From positions 25,725 through 89,724 of the forward strand of contig CALLXF010000010.1 in NCBI GenBank assembly GCA_938015805.1: a stretch of 64,000 bases of DNA. Reading direction: 5' to 3'. Shown one piece after another: positions 9,134-18,095 of this stretch. How positions within the stretch are numbered: the first letter of the stretch is position 1; each line of letters starts with the position of its first letter. Below the pieces are notes generated by a model, which was not told where the DNA came from, did no database searches, and was given only the letters and a program-made list of their open reading frames with translations. Made by a program: the position numbers and the translations under genes. The DNA is from an uncultured Saprospiraceae bacterium (GTDB lineage Bacteria > Bacteroidota > Bacteroidia > Chitinophagales > Saprospiraceae).

Positions 9134-9613
9134 ATGAATAACTATGAAGACGAGTTAATAGATATCGAACTAGATGATAGGGAAATAAGACTTGTCATGG
9201 CTAGTAAAGGAAAACGTTTTGCTAACTATATTTTAGATGTTATAGTATTTTATGTTATCGTCTTTGGTCTGGCCGTTGTACTGGCTACGGTAAATGATAA
9301 TTTTCAAAACTGGATAATAGGACTAGAAGAAACCAATTGGTTTATAGATAGATTAATCTCTGCAATAATGCTTTTTATTTATTATACGATTATAGAGTCT
9401 ACTCTCAAAGGAAAAACAATAGGAAAATATATAACTAACACTAGAGCTGTAAATTATGATGGAAGTGTACCTAACATATTTACCATTCTTTCAAGATCAG
9501 CATCGAGAATCGTTCCTTTCGAGGCATTTTCTTTTTTAGGACAAGAACCTACAGGCTGGCACGACAAATGGTCCGATACTATTGTCATAGACGAAAAAGA
9601 ATCATCTTTATAA
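9134..9613 (+). CDS. RDD family membrane protein, short form
   Basis: Protein of 159 residues consisting of a single RDD domain. Its signatures are KGKRFANYILDVIVFYVIVFG, KGKTIGKYITNTRAV and a C-terminal WHDKWSDTIVI. Three membrane helices are visible. It is a probable paralogue of the preceding gene without its soluble tail, and it starts 3 bp after that gene's stop. PaaZ begins 24 bp downstream with no terminator between, so co-transcription with paaZ is possible. Confidence 0.85.
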   Translation: MNNYEDELIDIELDDREIRLVMASKGKRFANYILDVIVFYVIVFGLAVVLATVNDNFQNWIIGLEETNWFIDRLISAIMLFIYYTIIESTLKGKTIGKYITNTRAVNYDGSVPNIFTILSRSASRIVPFEAFSFLGQEPTGWHDKWSDTIVIDEKESSL

Positions 9614-9637
9614 AAAAATAAGTTAACCATAAAATAA

Positions 9638-12127
9638 ATGAAATTAGGAAATTACGTTTTAGGAAACTGGATAGAAGGAGATGGAGATGGAAAGATGCTC
9701 TATAATGCCGTAACCGGTGCAGAGGTCGCTATCGCCACTACAGATGGAATAGATTTAGGAGACGTACTCGCTTATGGTCGTAAGACTGGTAGCCCGGCGT
9801 TACGTAAAATGACTTTTCAGGAAAGAGGAAATATGCTTAAAAAGTTAGCCCTCCACCTGACTAAATTAAAAGATAAGTATTATAAAATATCTTATCAGAC
9901 TGGAGCGACTAAAGCCGATAGCTGGATCGATATAGAAGGAGGTTTTGGAAATTTATTTGCTAATGCCTCACTACGTCGTAACTTCCCATTCCAGTCTTAT
10001 CATGTTGATGGAGATGCCATTGATTTATCTCGAGGTGGGAAGTTTATGGGACATCATATTATGGTTCCTAAAAGAGGTGTAGCTATACACATCAATGCAT
10101 ATAATTTTCCAGTCTGGGGAATGTTTGAAAAATGTGCCGTAAACTGGATGGCAGGTGTAGCTGCAGTCGTAAAGCCAGCATCAGATACTTCATTCCTGAC
10201 GGAGGCAGTCGTAAAAGACGTGATCGCATCTGGTATTTTGCCAGAGGGAGCACTACAGCTCATTTGTGGATCTGCACGTACCATACTAGATACCGTAACC
10301 TCGCAAGATGTCGTTACATTTACTGGTTCTGCGACAACAGGAAGAATGCTAAAATCGCATACTAGAATTATAGAGGAGTCTGTTCCTTTTAACATGGAAG
10401 CAGATAGTTTAAATGCGTCAGTTCTCGGTGCAGATGCTGTTCCAGGAACTCCAGAATTTGAATTATTTATCAAAGAGGTCAGAAAAGAAATGACCACTAA
10501 GGCAGGTCAAAAATGTACAGCTATCCGTAGAGTTATAGTTCCAGAACACTTAGTAGAAGATGTACAGATATCATTAGGCAAAGCTCTTTCTAAAGTCACC
10601 ATCGGTAATCCTTTAACCAAAGGAGTGCGTATGGGAGCACTCGCTAGTAAGGATCAGGTCACGGAGGTACGTAATCAGATCGCTAGACTAAATAAAACTG
10701 CAGATATTGTCTACGGTAGTTTAGACGCTATAGAAGTCGTGGATGCAGAGTATGAGAAAGGTGCTTTTTTAAGTCCTATCGTCATGTTAGAAAATGATCC
10801 TTTAAGAAACACTACGGTGCACGAAGTAGAAGCATTTGGACCAGTGAGTACGATTATGCCGTACAAAGATATGGAAGAGGCTGCTCAGTTAGTAAATATG
10901 GGTAAAGGCTCGCTTGTATGTTCTATCGCGACTAACGACAAAAAAATCGCTAGAGATTTTACCTTAGAAGCCGCATCACATCATGGTCGTATCATGGTAA
11001 TCAATAGAGAAATGGCTAAGTACAGTACGGGTCACGGTTCACCACTACCATCCCTTACTCATGGAGGACCTGGACGAGCTGGTGGAGGAGAAGAGATGGG
11101 TGGCATGAGAGGTATAAAGCATTACCTACAGCGTACCGCGATTCAGGGATCGCCTACCATGGTATCTGAGATTACAGGTATCTATCAACCTGGAGCAGAT
11201 TATATCGAAGCAGAGAAACATCCGTTTAGATATCACTTTGAAGATATTAGACCCGGTATGTCTATACTTACCCATAAGCGTACGATAACAGATTCTGATA
11301 TTCAGAATTTTGCAAATCTCAGTTGGGATGTTTTCTATGCACATACAGATATCACTTCTCTCGAGGGAACTATTTTTGAGAAGCGAGCGGCACATGGATA
11401 TTTTATATTGGCTGCAGCTGCAGGACTGTTTGTGTCTCCAGCAAAAGGACCAGTAGCCGCAAATTATGGCCTCGATGAATGCCGTTTTGTAAAACCGATT
11501 TATCATGGCGATACGATACAGGTAAGGCTAACTTGTAAAGAAAGAGTGGACAGAGACAGTCGTGGAAAAGAGCATCCTTCTGGCGTAGTAAAATGGTATG
11601 TAGAAGTTTTTGACCAAGAAAATGAGTTGGCTGCTTTTGCAACGATTCTAACATTAGTGCAGAAAAAATCTCCTTTTATCAGAATGGACAGACCGACTGT
11701 AGAAAAGTATATCGATGCGATTACGGTCGATATTAAACCAAAATGGGGACTGATGTCAGCTCAGCATCTGATCGAGCATTTTGAATTTATGAATCATATC
11801 GCTCTAGGGAAAATAGAATCAAAGATTACGACCCCAGCAGAGAAACTAGAAAAATACTCGGACAGTTTATGGAATTATTATCCGATGCCAAAAGAGTATA
11901 AGCACGAGTTACTCCGTAAAGATCGCACCGAGGATTTACGTTATCAAGATATGGCTTGCGCCAAAGAAGGATTTTGGAAATCATACAATGAGGTATGGGA
12001 TTTTTACAAAATCAATCCAGATGGCGTTTTAATGAATACAGTTTTTGGGATGTTAGATAAATATCACATGCAACTCATGTTCGACAAACACATGAATCAT
12101 CATTTTGAGCAGTTTGGGGTGTTGTAG
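9638..12127 (+). CDS. paaZ: Bifunctional PaaZ: oxepin-CoA hydrolase / 3-oxo-5,6-dehydrosuberyl-CoA semialdehyde dehydrogenase, with extra C-terminal domain
   Basis: Ring-cleavage enzyme of phenylacetate degradation. Its MaoC-type hydratase domain opens oxepin-CoA and its aldehyde dehydrogenase domain oxidises the resulting semialdehyde. The dehydrogenase domain spans about residues 1-520, with catalytic Cys293 (GQKCTAIR) and Glu254 (FNMEADS). The MaoC domain spans about 530-680 (HFEDIRPGMSIL, DVFYAHTD). At 829 residues it is roughly 145 longer than the classical enzyme of about 680. The added part (about 685-829) contains PKWGLMSAQHLIEHFEF and ends HMNHHFEQFGV, a pattern resembling the DUF1569/DinB fold with candidate metal-binding His residues. 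A strong terminator follows the gene. Confidence 0.92.
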   Translation: MKLGNYVLGNWIEGDGDGKMLYNAVTGAEVAIATTDGIDLGDVLAYGRKTGSPALRKMTFQERGNMLKKLALHLTKLKDKYYKISYQTGATKADSWIDIEGGFGNLFANASLRRNFPFQSYHVDGDAIDLSRGGKFMGHHIMVPKRGVAIHINAYNFPVWGMFEKCAVNWMAGVAAVVKPASDTSFLTEAVVKDVIASGILPEGALQLICGSARTILDTVTSQDVVTFTGSATTGRMLKSHTRIIEESVPFNMEADSLNASVLGADAVPGTPEFELFIKEVRKEMTTKAGQKCTAIRRVIVPEHLVEDVQISLGKALSKVTIGNPLTKGVRMGALASKDQVTEVRNQIARLNKTADIVYGSLDAIEVVDAEYEKGAFLSPIVMLENDPLRNTTVHEVEAFGPVSTIMPYKDMEEAAQLVNMGKGSLVCSIATNDKKIARDFTLEAASHHGRIMVINREMAKYSTGHGSPLPSLTHGGPGRAGGGEEMGGMRGIKHYLQRTAIQGSPTMVSEITGIYQPGADYIEAEKHPFRYHFEDIRPGMSILTHKRTITDSDIQNFANLSWDVFYAHTDITSLEGTIFEKRAAHGYFILAAAAGLFVSPAKGPVAANYGLDECRFVKPIYHGDTIQVRLTCKERVDRDSRGKEHPSGVVKWYVEVFDQENELAAFATILTLVQKKSPFIRMDRPTVEKYIDAITVDIKPKWGLMSAQHLIEHFEFMNHIALGKIESKITTPAEKLEKYSDSLWNYYPMPKEYKHELLRKDRTEDLRYQDMACAKEGFWKSYNEVWDFYKINPDGVLMNTVFGMLDKYHMQLMFDKHMNHHFEQFGVL

Positions 12128-12190
12128 ATTATAAACTTAATTGCCTTTATTTTAAGTAGAATGTAGGTCTAGAAAATATCATTTTATAAA

Positions 12191-12229
12191 AAAGAAAAGC
12201 AACCTTTATTTCGAAGGTTGCTTTTCTTT
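12191..12229. terminator. Bidirectional rho-independent terminator
   Basis: A perfect 16-bp inverted repeat (AAAGAAAAGCAACCTT and its complement) encloses a 7-nt loop. T-rich flanks on both strands fit a shared terminator for paaZ (plus) and the SnoaL-like gene (minus), which converge here. Confidence 0.9.
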
Positions 12230-12249
12230 AAAACTAGTTTTAAGACATT

Positions 12250-12609
12250 TTACATGTTATAAAAGAATTGCTCCTTTACAATTTTTCCATCCTTTACTTC
12301 ATAGACACAGAGCTCATTCATTTTCTCTCTTCCTATTCCTTTAAATGTCGCATCCATCGTCATCGTCATACTAAAATGATCTCCGGCAACAATAGGCTCC
12401 CCTACTGTCGAACCATGAAATTCTTCCATAGATTCGTTCCAGGCTTTTCCTTTTGCCGCCATTTCTTCTAATCCATTACATACTTCCATCTGCGATCCTT
12501 TAGGTTCGATACTCACACAATCGGGAGCATAAAGTTCTTTATAAACCGTTTCAAACTCTCCCTTACGACAGAGGTCAGCTAGTCTTGTTGCAATTTCTTT
12601 TGTTGTCAT
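12250..12609 (-). CDS. SnoaL-like / NTF2-fold protein
   Basis: Small NTF2-fold protein of 119 residues and unknown function. The pattern DLCRKGEFETVYKELYAPDCVSIEP, followed by GLEEMAAKGKAW and a C-terminal YEVKDGKIVKEQFFYNM, is typical of SnoaL-like proteins. No signal peptide is present. It is a single gene, convergent with paaZ across a strong terminator and divergent from the enoyl-CoA hydratase gene. The family includes isomerases and many proteins without known activity, so no reaction is assigned. Confidence 0.75.
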   Translation of the reverse strand: MTTKEIATRLADLCRKGEFETVYKELYAPDCVSIEPKGSQMEVCNGLEEMAAKGKAWNESMEEFHGSTVGEPIVAGDHFSMTMTMDATFKGIGREKMNELCVYEVKDGKIVKEQFFYNM

Positions 12610-12761
12610 TTTAAAAATTTTATAGTTTAGAATATAAAGTATAAGACAAAGATAATGTCTATAGTGGCAAATTATAAAGTGTGCACGGAATCATAAATTC
12701 TTTCTATCGATTCTTTCTTACTATTCGTTAGTCTTTTAGTTTTTCTTATAAGCTGCTTAAT

Positions 12762-12769
12762 TATCTTTG
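12762..12769 (+). promoter_or_regulatory. Bacteroidota-type -7 box before the enoyl-CoA hydratase gene
   Basis: TATCTTTG matches the phylum's TANNTTTG -7 consensus exactly. The expected transcription start falls at or next to the ATG at 12774, so the mRNA may be leaderless. The upstream -33 element is poor (a T-rich GTTTTTC at about 12739). Confidence 0.5.
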
Positions 12770-12773
12770 CACT

Positions 12774-13529
12774 ATGGAGGCATACGTAAAAAGAGAAAAA
12801 TTGAAAAAAGGACTCGTTCAGATTACTTTTTTTCACCCTAAGCATAATTCGCTACCTAGTGATATCCTTGCTACACTAGCACAGACGATCACTGATGCTG
12901 GAAATGATGATGATGTAAAAGTCATTATTTTAAAGTCTGGAGGAGATCGTACTTTTTGTGCAGGAGCTAGTTTTGACGAGCTTATTTCTATCAATGATTA
13001 CCCTACTGGAAAGAAATTTTTCATGGGTTTTGCAAACGTGATTAATGCTTTACGTAAATGCCCAAAACTAGTTATCGGTCGAGTACAAGGAAAAGCCGTT
13101 GGTGGTGGTGTCGGAGTAGCAGCTTCTGTAGATTATTGCGTAGCAACTAAATATGCCTCCGTAAAACTGAGCGAACTAAACGTAGGAATAGGACCATTTG
13201 TAGTAGGACCGGCAGTAGAACGTAAAATAGGAATTTCCTCTTTTAGTCAAATGACTATAAATGCGGATCACTTTTACCCTGCAGACTGGGCCAGAGAAAA
13301 GGGTCTTTTTTCTGATGTATATGACGATGTAGAAACTCTAGATAAGGCAGTTCTAGATCTAGCAGATTATCTTTTATCTACAAATCCAGAGGCACAGTCT
13401 ATGCTTAAAAAAGCATTTTGGGAGGGCACAGAAAATTGGGATCAGCTATTAGAAAGCCGTGCAGAAAAATCAGGAAAATTAGTGCTTTCTGATTATACAA
13501 AAGAGGTTCTAGCAAAGTACGCCTCCTAA
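12774..13529 (+). CDS. Enoyl-CoA hydratase/isomerase family protein
   Basis: Crotonase-fold protein of 251 residues. The oxyanion-hole segments are FCAGASFDEL and KAVGGGVGVAASVDYCVA. By eye alignment with classical enoyl-CoA hydratase, the first catalytic Glu is kept (LSELNVG) but the second position is Gln (GISSFSQMTI). This argues for an isomerase-like or otherwise altered reaction rather than a standard hydratase. Its place between paaZ and paaY genes suggests a phenylacetate or beta-oxidation role comparable to PaaF/PaaG. The exact reaction is not determined. A TRIC-type gene follows after 3 bp. Confidence 0.8.
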   Translation: MEAYVKREKLKKGLVQITFFHPKHNSLPSDILATLAQTITDAGNDDDVKVIILKSGGDRTFCAGASFDELISINDYPTGKKFFMGFANVINALRKCPKLVIGRVQGKAVGGGVGVAASVDYCVATKYASVKLSELNVGIGPFVVGPAVERKIGISSFSQMTINADHFYPADWAREKGLFSDVYDDVETLDKAVLDLADYLLSTNPEAQSMLKKAFWEGTENWDQLLESRAEKSGKLVLSDYTKEVLAKYAS

Positions 13530-13532
13530 GTT

Positions 13533-14144
13533 ATGGAAGCATTATACTACATCGATCTTATCGGTACTTTTGTATTCGCGATAAGCGGTGTACTGGCCGC
13601 CATTGAAAATAAATTTGATCTTTTTGGGGCGACCATCTTAGGACTCGTTACTGCAGTCGGAGGAGGAACACTACGAGATGTGCTTATCGGGGCGACACCT
13701 GTAGGATGGATGGAAGACATCAATTATCTGATCCTTATTTTACTTACATTACCTATCTGCTATTTCTTCCAGTCTCATATTAAAGGTTTACGAAAAACAT
13801 TTTTTTTATTCGACACCTTAGGAATCGGACTATTTACGATTCTAGGAGTAGAGAAAACTTTAAACCTCGGACTCTCCCCTGCCATCGCGATTATGATGGG
13901 TGTAGTAAGTGCTGTTTTTGGAGGTATTATTAGAGATGTTTTGTCTAATCGTATTCCTCTAGTTTTTAGAAAAGAGGTCTATGCATTTGCATGTTTAGCA
14001 GGTGCAATCGTTTACTATATTCTGATCTCTTTTAATGGAACCTCAGAGATAAATGTTGTTGTCTCCATTCTGGTTGTCATCATTATTCGTATATTATCTG
14101 TTAAGAACAAATGGAACATTCCTTATAATCCACTGGCATCTTAG
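13533..14144 (+). CDS. Trimeric intracellular cation (TRIC) channel family protein
   Basis: Integral membrane protein of 203 residues in the UPF0126/YadS-YvgT family. It shows the two internal repeats of this family, each with a glycine-rich stretch followed by an Arg-Asp pair: AVGGGTLRDVLIG and VFGGIIRDVLSNRIP. About seven helices are visible. Prokaryotic TRIC proteins are homotrimeric cation channels, although some have been proposed to carry amino acids. It starts 3 bp after the hydratase stop and is probably co-transcribed. Confidence 0.88.
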   Translation: MEALYYIDLIGTFVFAISGVLAAIENKFDLFGATILGLVTAVGGGTLRDVLIGATPVGWMEDINYLILILLTLPICYFFQSHIKGLRKTFFLFDTLGIGLFTILGVEKTLNLGLSPAIAIMMGVVSAVFGGIIRDVLSNRIPLVFRKEVYAFACLAGAIVYYILISFNGTSEINVVVSILVVIIIRILSVKNKWNIPYNPLAS

Positions 14145-14180
14145 ATGATTTTATTTAGATGATTTTATTTAGATGATTCT
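14141..14180 (+). repeat. Tandem 14-bp repeat, nearly three copies
   Basis: The unit TTAGATGATTTTAT occurs at 14141 and 14155, with a third partial copy at 14169. The first copy contains the stop codon of the preceding gene, so slippage has lengthened the region after the stop without altering the protein. No function is apparent. Confidence 0.85.
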
Positions 14181-14305
14181 TATGTAATTTCTGACTTTTA
14201 TTCATCTATATAAAGAATAAGGTTTAGGCGTGCAATGGCATTAATAGATCATTTTTTTCAGAAAGCTGAGCTATCATTACCTTAGCATAAAATCTACTAG
14301 TCGAT

Positions 14306-15184
14306 ATGAAAAATCTTACCCTACTCTATTTGCTTTTTTGCAGTGGCATCGCCTTAGGCCAGGCGTATTCTATTTCTACAGGCGTCATTATGGCCCAAAA
14401 TACTGATACAGAATACTCCACTAGTTTTGAAAGTACATCATATCAATTTTTTGATGAATTTACTATTAAAAGAATTTACCAAAACGATAATCAATATCAA
14501 CAAATCTATAAATCAAAACCAGGATTCTATATCTCTCTCTTACAGTCTAAAGCTATAAACGACAAATGGCAAATACAATATGGAATTAAAATCGACCAAG
14601 CCAGATTTAACTATGAGCAACAATATTTATCTGGAAGCAGAACATTATTATCGGAAGAAATGGTATCCTTAGAGGATAACACGACTCCTGTATTCTCCAG
14701 TAATTGCGATATTTTCACTAACAATTTTTCTGATATAGAAAGACGTAGTGGTACCGATTATAGCATATTAAACTTAAGCCTTCCCTTAGAAGTTACCTAT
14801 CTATTATTTAACGACATATATCTAAGTTTAGGAGGGGCTTTGCTTACGCCAATAAAATCTAAAACAGAAAGAGATATCTTGATCTTAGATTCGGAAACTA
14901 TAGATGACATAACCTATTGCGAGTATGTATTAGATGTGAGCATGGATCATTCTGGAGATGGACTTAGTAATTTACAATTTGCATTATCAGGACGTTTGTC
15001 CTACTTTCTAAATAAAAATATAAGCATCGATATCGGTGTATCCCAAATGCTAAGTCATCGTTTTGACAATCCACAAAATTCATTTGGCACGGCCTCCAGA
15101 AAAAATTATAAGCCATTATTTTCCAGTCTTGGTGTTTCTTACCATTTTATGACCCCTGTTAAAAATAAAAACGCAGAAATATGA
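14306..15184 (+). CDS. Outer-membrane beta-barrel protein, unknown function
   Basis: Protein of 292 residues with a signal peptide (cleavage near residue 19, IALGQA). The body has alternating aromatic/hydrophobic strands ending in GVSYHFM, typical of outer-membrane barrels in this phylum. Segments such as YSILNLSLPLEVTYLLFNDIYLSLGGALL resemble the outer membrane protein beta-barrel domain. The last base of its frame overlaps the paaY start by 4 nt, so it is coupled to that gene. It is not recognised beyond fold level and its substrate is unknown. A copy of the TTGGCGWAAGC motif lies at 14842-14853. Confidence 0.65.
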   Translation: MKNLTLLYLLFCSGIALGQAYSISTGVIMAQNTDTEYSTSFESTSYQFFDEFTIKRIYQNDNQYQQIYKSKPGFYISLLQSKAINDKWQIQYGIKIDQARFNYEQQYLSGSRTLLSEEMVSLEDNTTPVFSSNCDIFTNNFSDIERRSGTDYSILNLSLPLEVTYLLFNDIYLSLGGALLTPIKSKTERDILILDSETIDDITYCEYVLDVSMDHSGDGLSNLQFALSGRLSYFLNKNISIDIGVSQMLSHRFDNPQNSFGTASRKNYKPLFSSLGVSYHFMTPVKNKNAEI

Positions 15185-15777
15185 TTTACGAATTTAAAGG
15201 CTTCATCCCTGTTGTAAACGAATCCAGTTTTGTACATCCGCAAGCTGCCGTAACTGGAAATGTAATCATTGGGAAAAATGTATATATCGGACCAGGAGCT
15301 GCGATCCGTGGAGACTGGGGTGGCATAGTAATAGAGGATGGCTGTAATGTGCAAGAAAACTGTACAATACATATGTTTCCTGGGGTAACAGTTACTCTAG
15401 AAGAAGGAGCACATATCGGCCATGGAGCTATTATCCACGGAGCCAGGATCGGTAAAAACTGTCTCGTAGGAATGAATGCTGTAATTATGGATGAGGTGGT
15501 CATAGAGGAAGAATGCATTATAGGAGTCCTAAGTTTTATAAAAGCAAAATCGATCATAAAAAGAAGAAGCTTAATGGCAGGAAATCCTGCACGACTCATA
15601 AGAGAAGTTAGTGACGATATGATAGCCTGGAAAACAAAAGGAACAGCTCTTTATCAGTCCCTGCCCGGAGACTTACATGAACATCTTAAACCGGTACAAC
15701 CGCTCAGAGAAATTCCTAAAAATAGACCTACGCAGGAATCATTATATACTACATGGGAGAAAATAAAAGCTCAATAA
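15181..15777 (+). CDS. paaY: PaaY-type hexapeptide-repeat thioesterase/transferase
   Basis: Left-handed beta-helix protein of 198 residues, built on hexapeptide repeats (VIIGKNVYIGPGAAI, AHIGHGAIIHGARIG). It has the three-His metal site of gamma-carbonic-anhydrase-like proteins (NCTIHMFPG, HIGHG, IIHG). The length matches PaaY (about 196). The C-terminal KTKGTALYQSLPGDL also matches PaaY and distinguishes it from plain gamma-carbonic anhydrases. PaaY is known as a thioesterase that removes dead-end CoA adducts of the phenylacetate pathway. It overlaps the barrel gene by ATGA. Confidence 0.88.
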   Translation: MIYEFKGFIPVVNESSFVHPQAAVTGNVIIGKNVYIGPGAAIRGDWGGIVIEDGCNVQENCTIHMFPGVTVTLEEGAHIGHGAIIHGARIGKNCLVGMNAVIMDEVVIEEECIIGVLSFIKAKSIIKRRSLMAGNPARLIREVSDDMIAWKTKGTALYQSLPGDLHEHLKPVQPLREIPKNRPTQESLYTTWEKIKAQ

Positions 15778-16025
15778 TTTGTGGTAAAAATAAGACTAGA
15801 TGGTTTTTAGAACTAAGTTTTAAATACAAAGTAAAAGAAACACTTGAAGTCTGTAAGACTTACTGTTATGGTATATAGAACATGAACTTTCATGGTCCTC
15901 ACAAAACTCCTAAAAAAGAAAACATAAACTAAATACAGCTATTTTATATATTTCTCTTATTCATAAAAAGCCATCTTTGACCATTAGATTTCCTATTTTA
16001 GCAATCTCAAAAAAACTACCAAACA

Positions 16026-18095
16026 TTGGCGAAAGCATCAAAAATATCTTCTAAAATCCTCAAGGAAGGATTTAAATATATCTGCACTGCTAAGACATTG
16101 ACGGAAGTCTACGAGGAAAATTTTAAACTCGTTTCTAAATACGTCCATGCTACCTCTAGAGGTCATGAAGCGATACAGGTTGCAGCAGGTATGCAACTAT
16201 TACCACAGGATTTTCTTTATCCCTACTATCGTGATGATGCGATGCTGCTCGGAATGAAAGTTACTCCTTTAGAACTGATGTTACAGCTATTTGCTAAGGA
16301 AGACGACCCATTTTCTAAAGGTCGATTATATTATAGTCATCCCAGTTTAAAGGATAAAAACCGAACTAAAATTCCTTTTAATTCGTCCGCGACTGGGATG
16401 CAAGCTATACCTGCCACCGGAGCGGCTATGGGTATACAGTACAAAGAACAGGTTAAAGTAAAATTACCAAAAACCAAAATAAAACCCATCGTTGTTTGTT
16501 CGCTCGGAGATGCCTCTATTACGGAAGGTGAGGTAGCAGAAGCATTCCAGATGGCAGCTCTAAAACAGCTCCCGATACTATACTTAATCCAGGATAATGA
16601 GTGGGATATATCCGCATCTGCCGATGAGATTAGAGCACAAGACGCATACGAATATATCAAAGGATTTAAAGGAATCGAAGCAGTCCAAATCGATGGAAAT
16701 GATTTTACGACCAGCTATAAGACGCTAGAAAAAGTGATCTCAACAATGCGTAGAGAACGTCGTCCCTTTCTAGTCCATGCAAAAGTACCTTTGCTTAATC
16801 ATCATACCTCAGGAGTCAGAATGGAGTGGTATCGTGATGACCTAGAAGACGCAAAAAAACGAGATCCTTACCCGATTATCATAAAACAACTGCTCAAATC
16901 AGGACTATCCACAAAAACCATAAATAAACTAGAGACGGATATCCGTAAGTCTATTTTAAAAGATTTTGAGAAAGCAAGAAATGCTGCAGATCCTGGTGCG
17001 GACGACTTATTCGAACATATTTTTGCACCATCACCTATTACTGAGGAAACGGGAAATCGCAAGCCAGAAAATGGAGAAGAAGTGGTTATGGTCGATGCGG
17101 CGTTACACGCAGTAGAAGAGATTATGAGAGGCGATACAAGGAGTTTACTTTATGGTCAGGATGTAGGAGCAAGACTAGGAGGTGTATTTAGAGAAGCTGC
17201 AACCTTAGCTCAGAAATTTGGAAGCGAACGAGTTTTTAACACCCCCATACAAGAAGCATTTATCGTTGGGTCCACTGCAGGTATGTCTGCAGTCGGCTTA
17301 AAGCCAATAGTAGAAGTCCAGTTTGCAGATTACATCTGGCCTGGACTAAATCAGTTATTTACTGAAGTCAGTAGATCTAATTATCTGAGCTGTGGTAAAT
17401 GGCCGATAAGCATGATTTTAAGAGTTCCTATCGGAGCATATGGAAGTGGAGGACCTTATCATTCTGGATCAGTAGAGTCTATACTGTCTAACATAGGAGG
17501 AATTAAAGTTGCGTATCCAAGTAATGGTGCCGATTTAAAAGGGCTGATAAAATCTGCATATCAAGATCCTAATCCTGTAGTAATCCTAGAGCATAAAGGA
17601 CTTTACTGGTCTAAAGTTCCAGGAACGGATATGGCAAAAACGATAGAACCAGATGCTGATTATGTTATCCCTTTTGGGAAAGCGAGAGTAATACAGTATG
17701 CTGATGCAGATAAAACATCTAGTGGACATTCTATCGTTATCATCTCTTATGGTATGGGTATACACTGGGCTTATAACGCTGCTAAGTCTTTTCCAGATCA
17801 GGTAGAAATTCTTGATCTAAGGACAATATCTCCGATCGATTATGATGCAATCTATAACTCTGTCAAGATGCATAACAGATGTATGATCGTGACAGAAGAA
17901 CCTGTAAATAATTCTTTTGCTCAGTCAATAGCAGGAAAAATACAAGCCGAATGTTTTAAAGATTTAGATGCTCCTATAAGTGTAATCGGATCAGAACAAA
18001 CACCAGCAATTGCATTAAACAGCGATTTAGAGGCGGCCTATTTACCTAATGCAAAAAAAGTAGCATCTGCGATTTCTGATTTGCTAGCATACTAA
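16026..18095 (+). CDS. Fused E1 alpha/beta subunit of a branched-chain 2-oxoacid dehydrogenase
   Basis: Thiamine-diphosphate-dependent E1 component, 689 residues, with alpha and beta subunits in one chain. The alpha part (about 1-340) has the ThDP signature GDASITEGEVAEAFQMAAL ending in DNEW. The beta part (about 350-689) has LLYGQDVGARLGGVFREA, ADYIWPGLNQL and GAYGSGGPYHSG. It decarboxylates 2-oxoacids, probably branched-chain ones, and passes the acyl group to an E2 not in this window. The start codon is TTG; no ATG lies nearby in frame. The TTG falls inside a copy of the TTGGCGWAAGC motif. A TetR regulator and an acyl-CoA dehydrogenase follow. Confidence 0.9.
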   Translation: MAKASKISSKILKEGFKYICTAKTLTEVYEENFKLVSKYVHATSRGHEAIQVAAGMQLLPQDFLYPYYRDDAMLLGMKVTPLELMLQLFAKEDDPFSKGRLYYSHPSLKDKNRTKIPFNSSATGMQAIPATGAAMGIQYKEQVKVKLPKTKIKPIVVCSLGDASITEGEVAEAFQMAALKQLPILYLIQDNEWDISASADEIRAQDAYEYIKGFKGIEAVQIDGNDFTTSYKTLEKVISTMRRERRPFLVHAKVPLLNHHTSGVRMEWYRDDLEDAKKRDPYPIIIKQLLKSGLSTKTINKLETDIRKSILKDFEKARNAADPGADDLFEHIFAPSPITEETGNRKPENGEEVVMVDAALHAVEEIMRGDTRSLLYGQDVGARLGGVFREAATLAQKFGSERVFNTPIQEAFIVGSTAGMSAVGLKPIVEVQFADYIWPGLNQLFTEVSRSNYLSCGKWPISMILRVPIGAYGSGGPYHSGSVESILSNIGGIKVAYPSNGADLKGLIKSAYQDPNPVVILEHKGLYWSKVPGTDMAKTIEPDADYVIPFGKARVIQYADADKTSSGHSIVIISYGMGIHWAYNAAKSFPDQVEILDLRTISPIDYDAIYNSVKMHNRCMIVTEEPVNNSFAQSIAGKIQAECFKDLDAPISVIGSEQTPAIALNSDLEAAYLPNAKKVASAISDLLAY

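Noticed and set aside
10054..11654. Minus-strand open frames within paaZ
   Set aside because: Antisense shadows; they have no signal, domain or start context.
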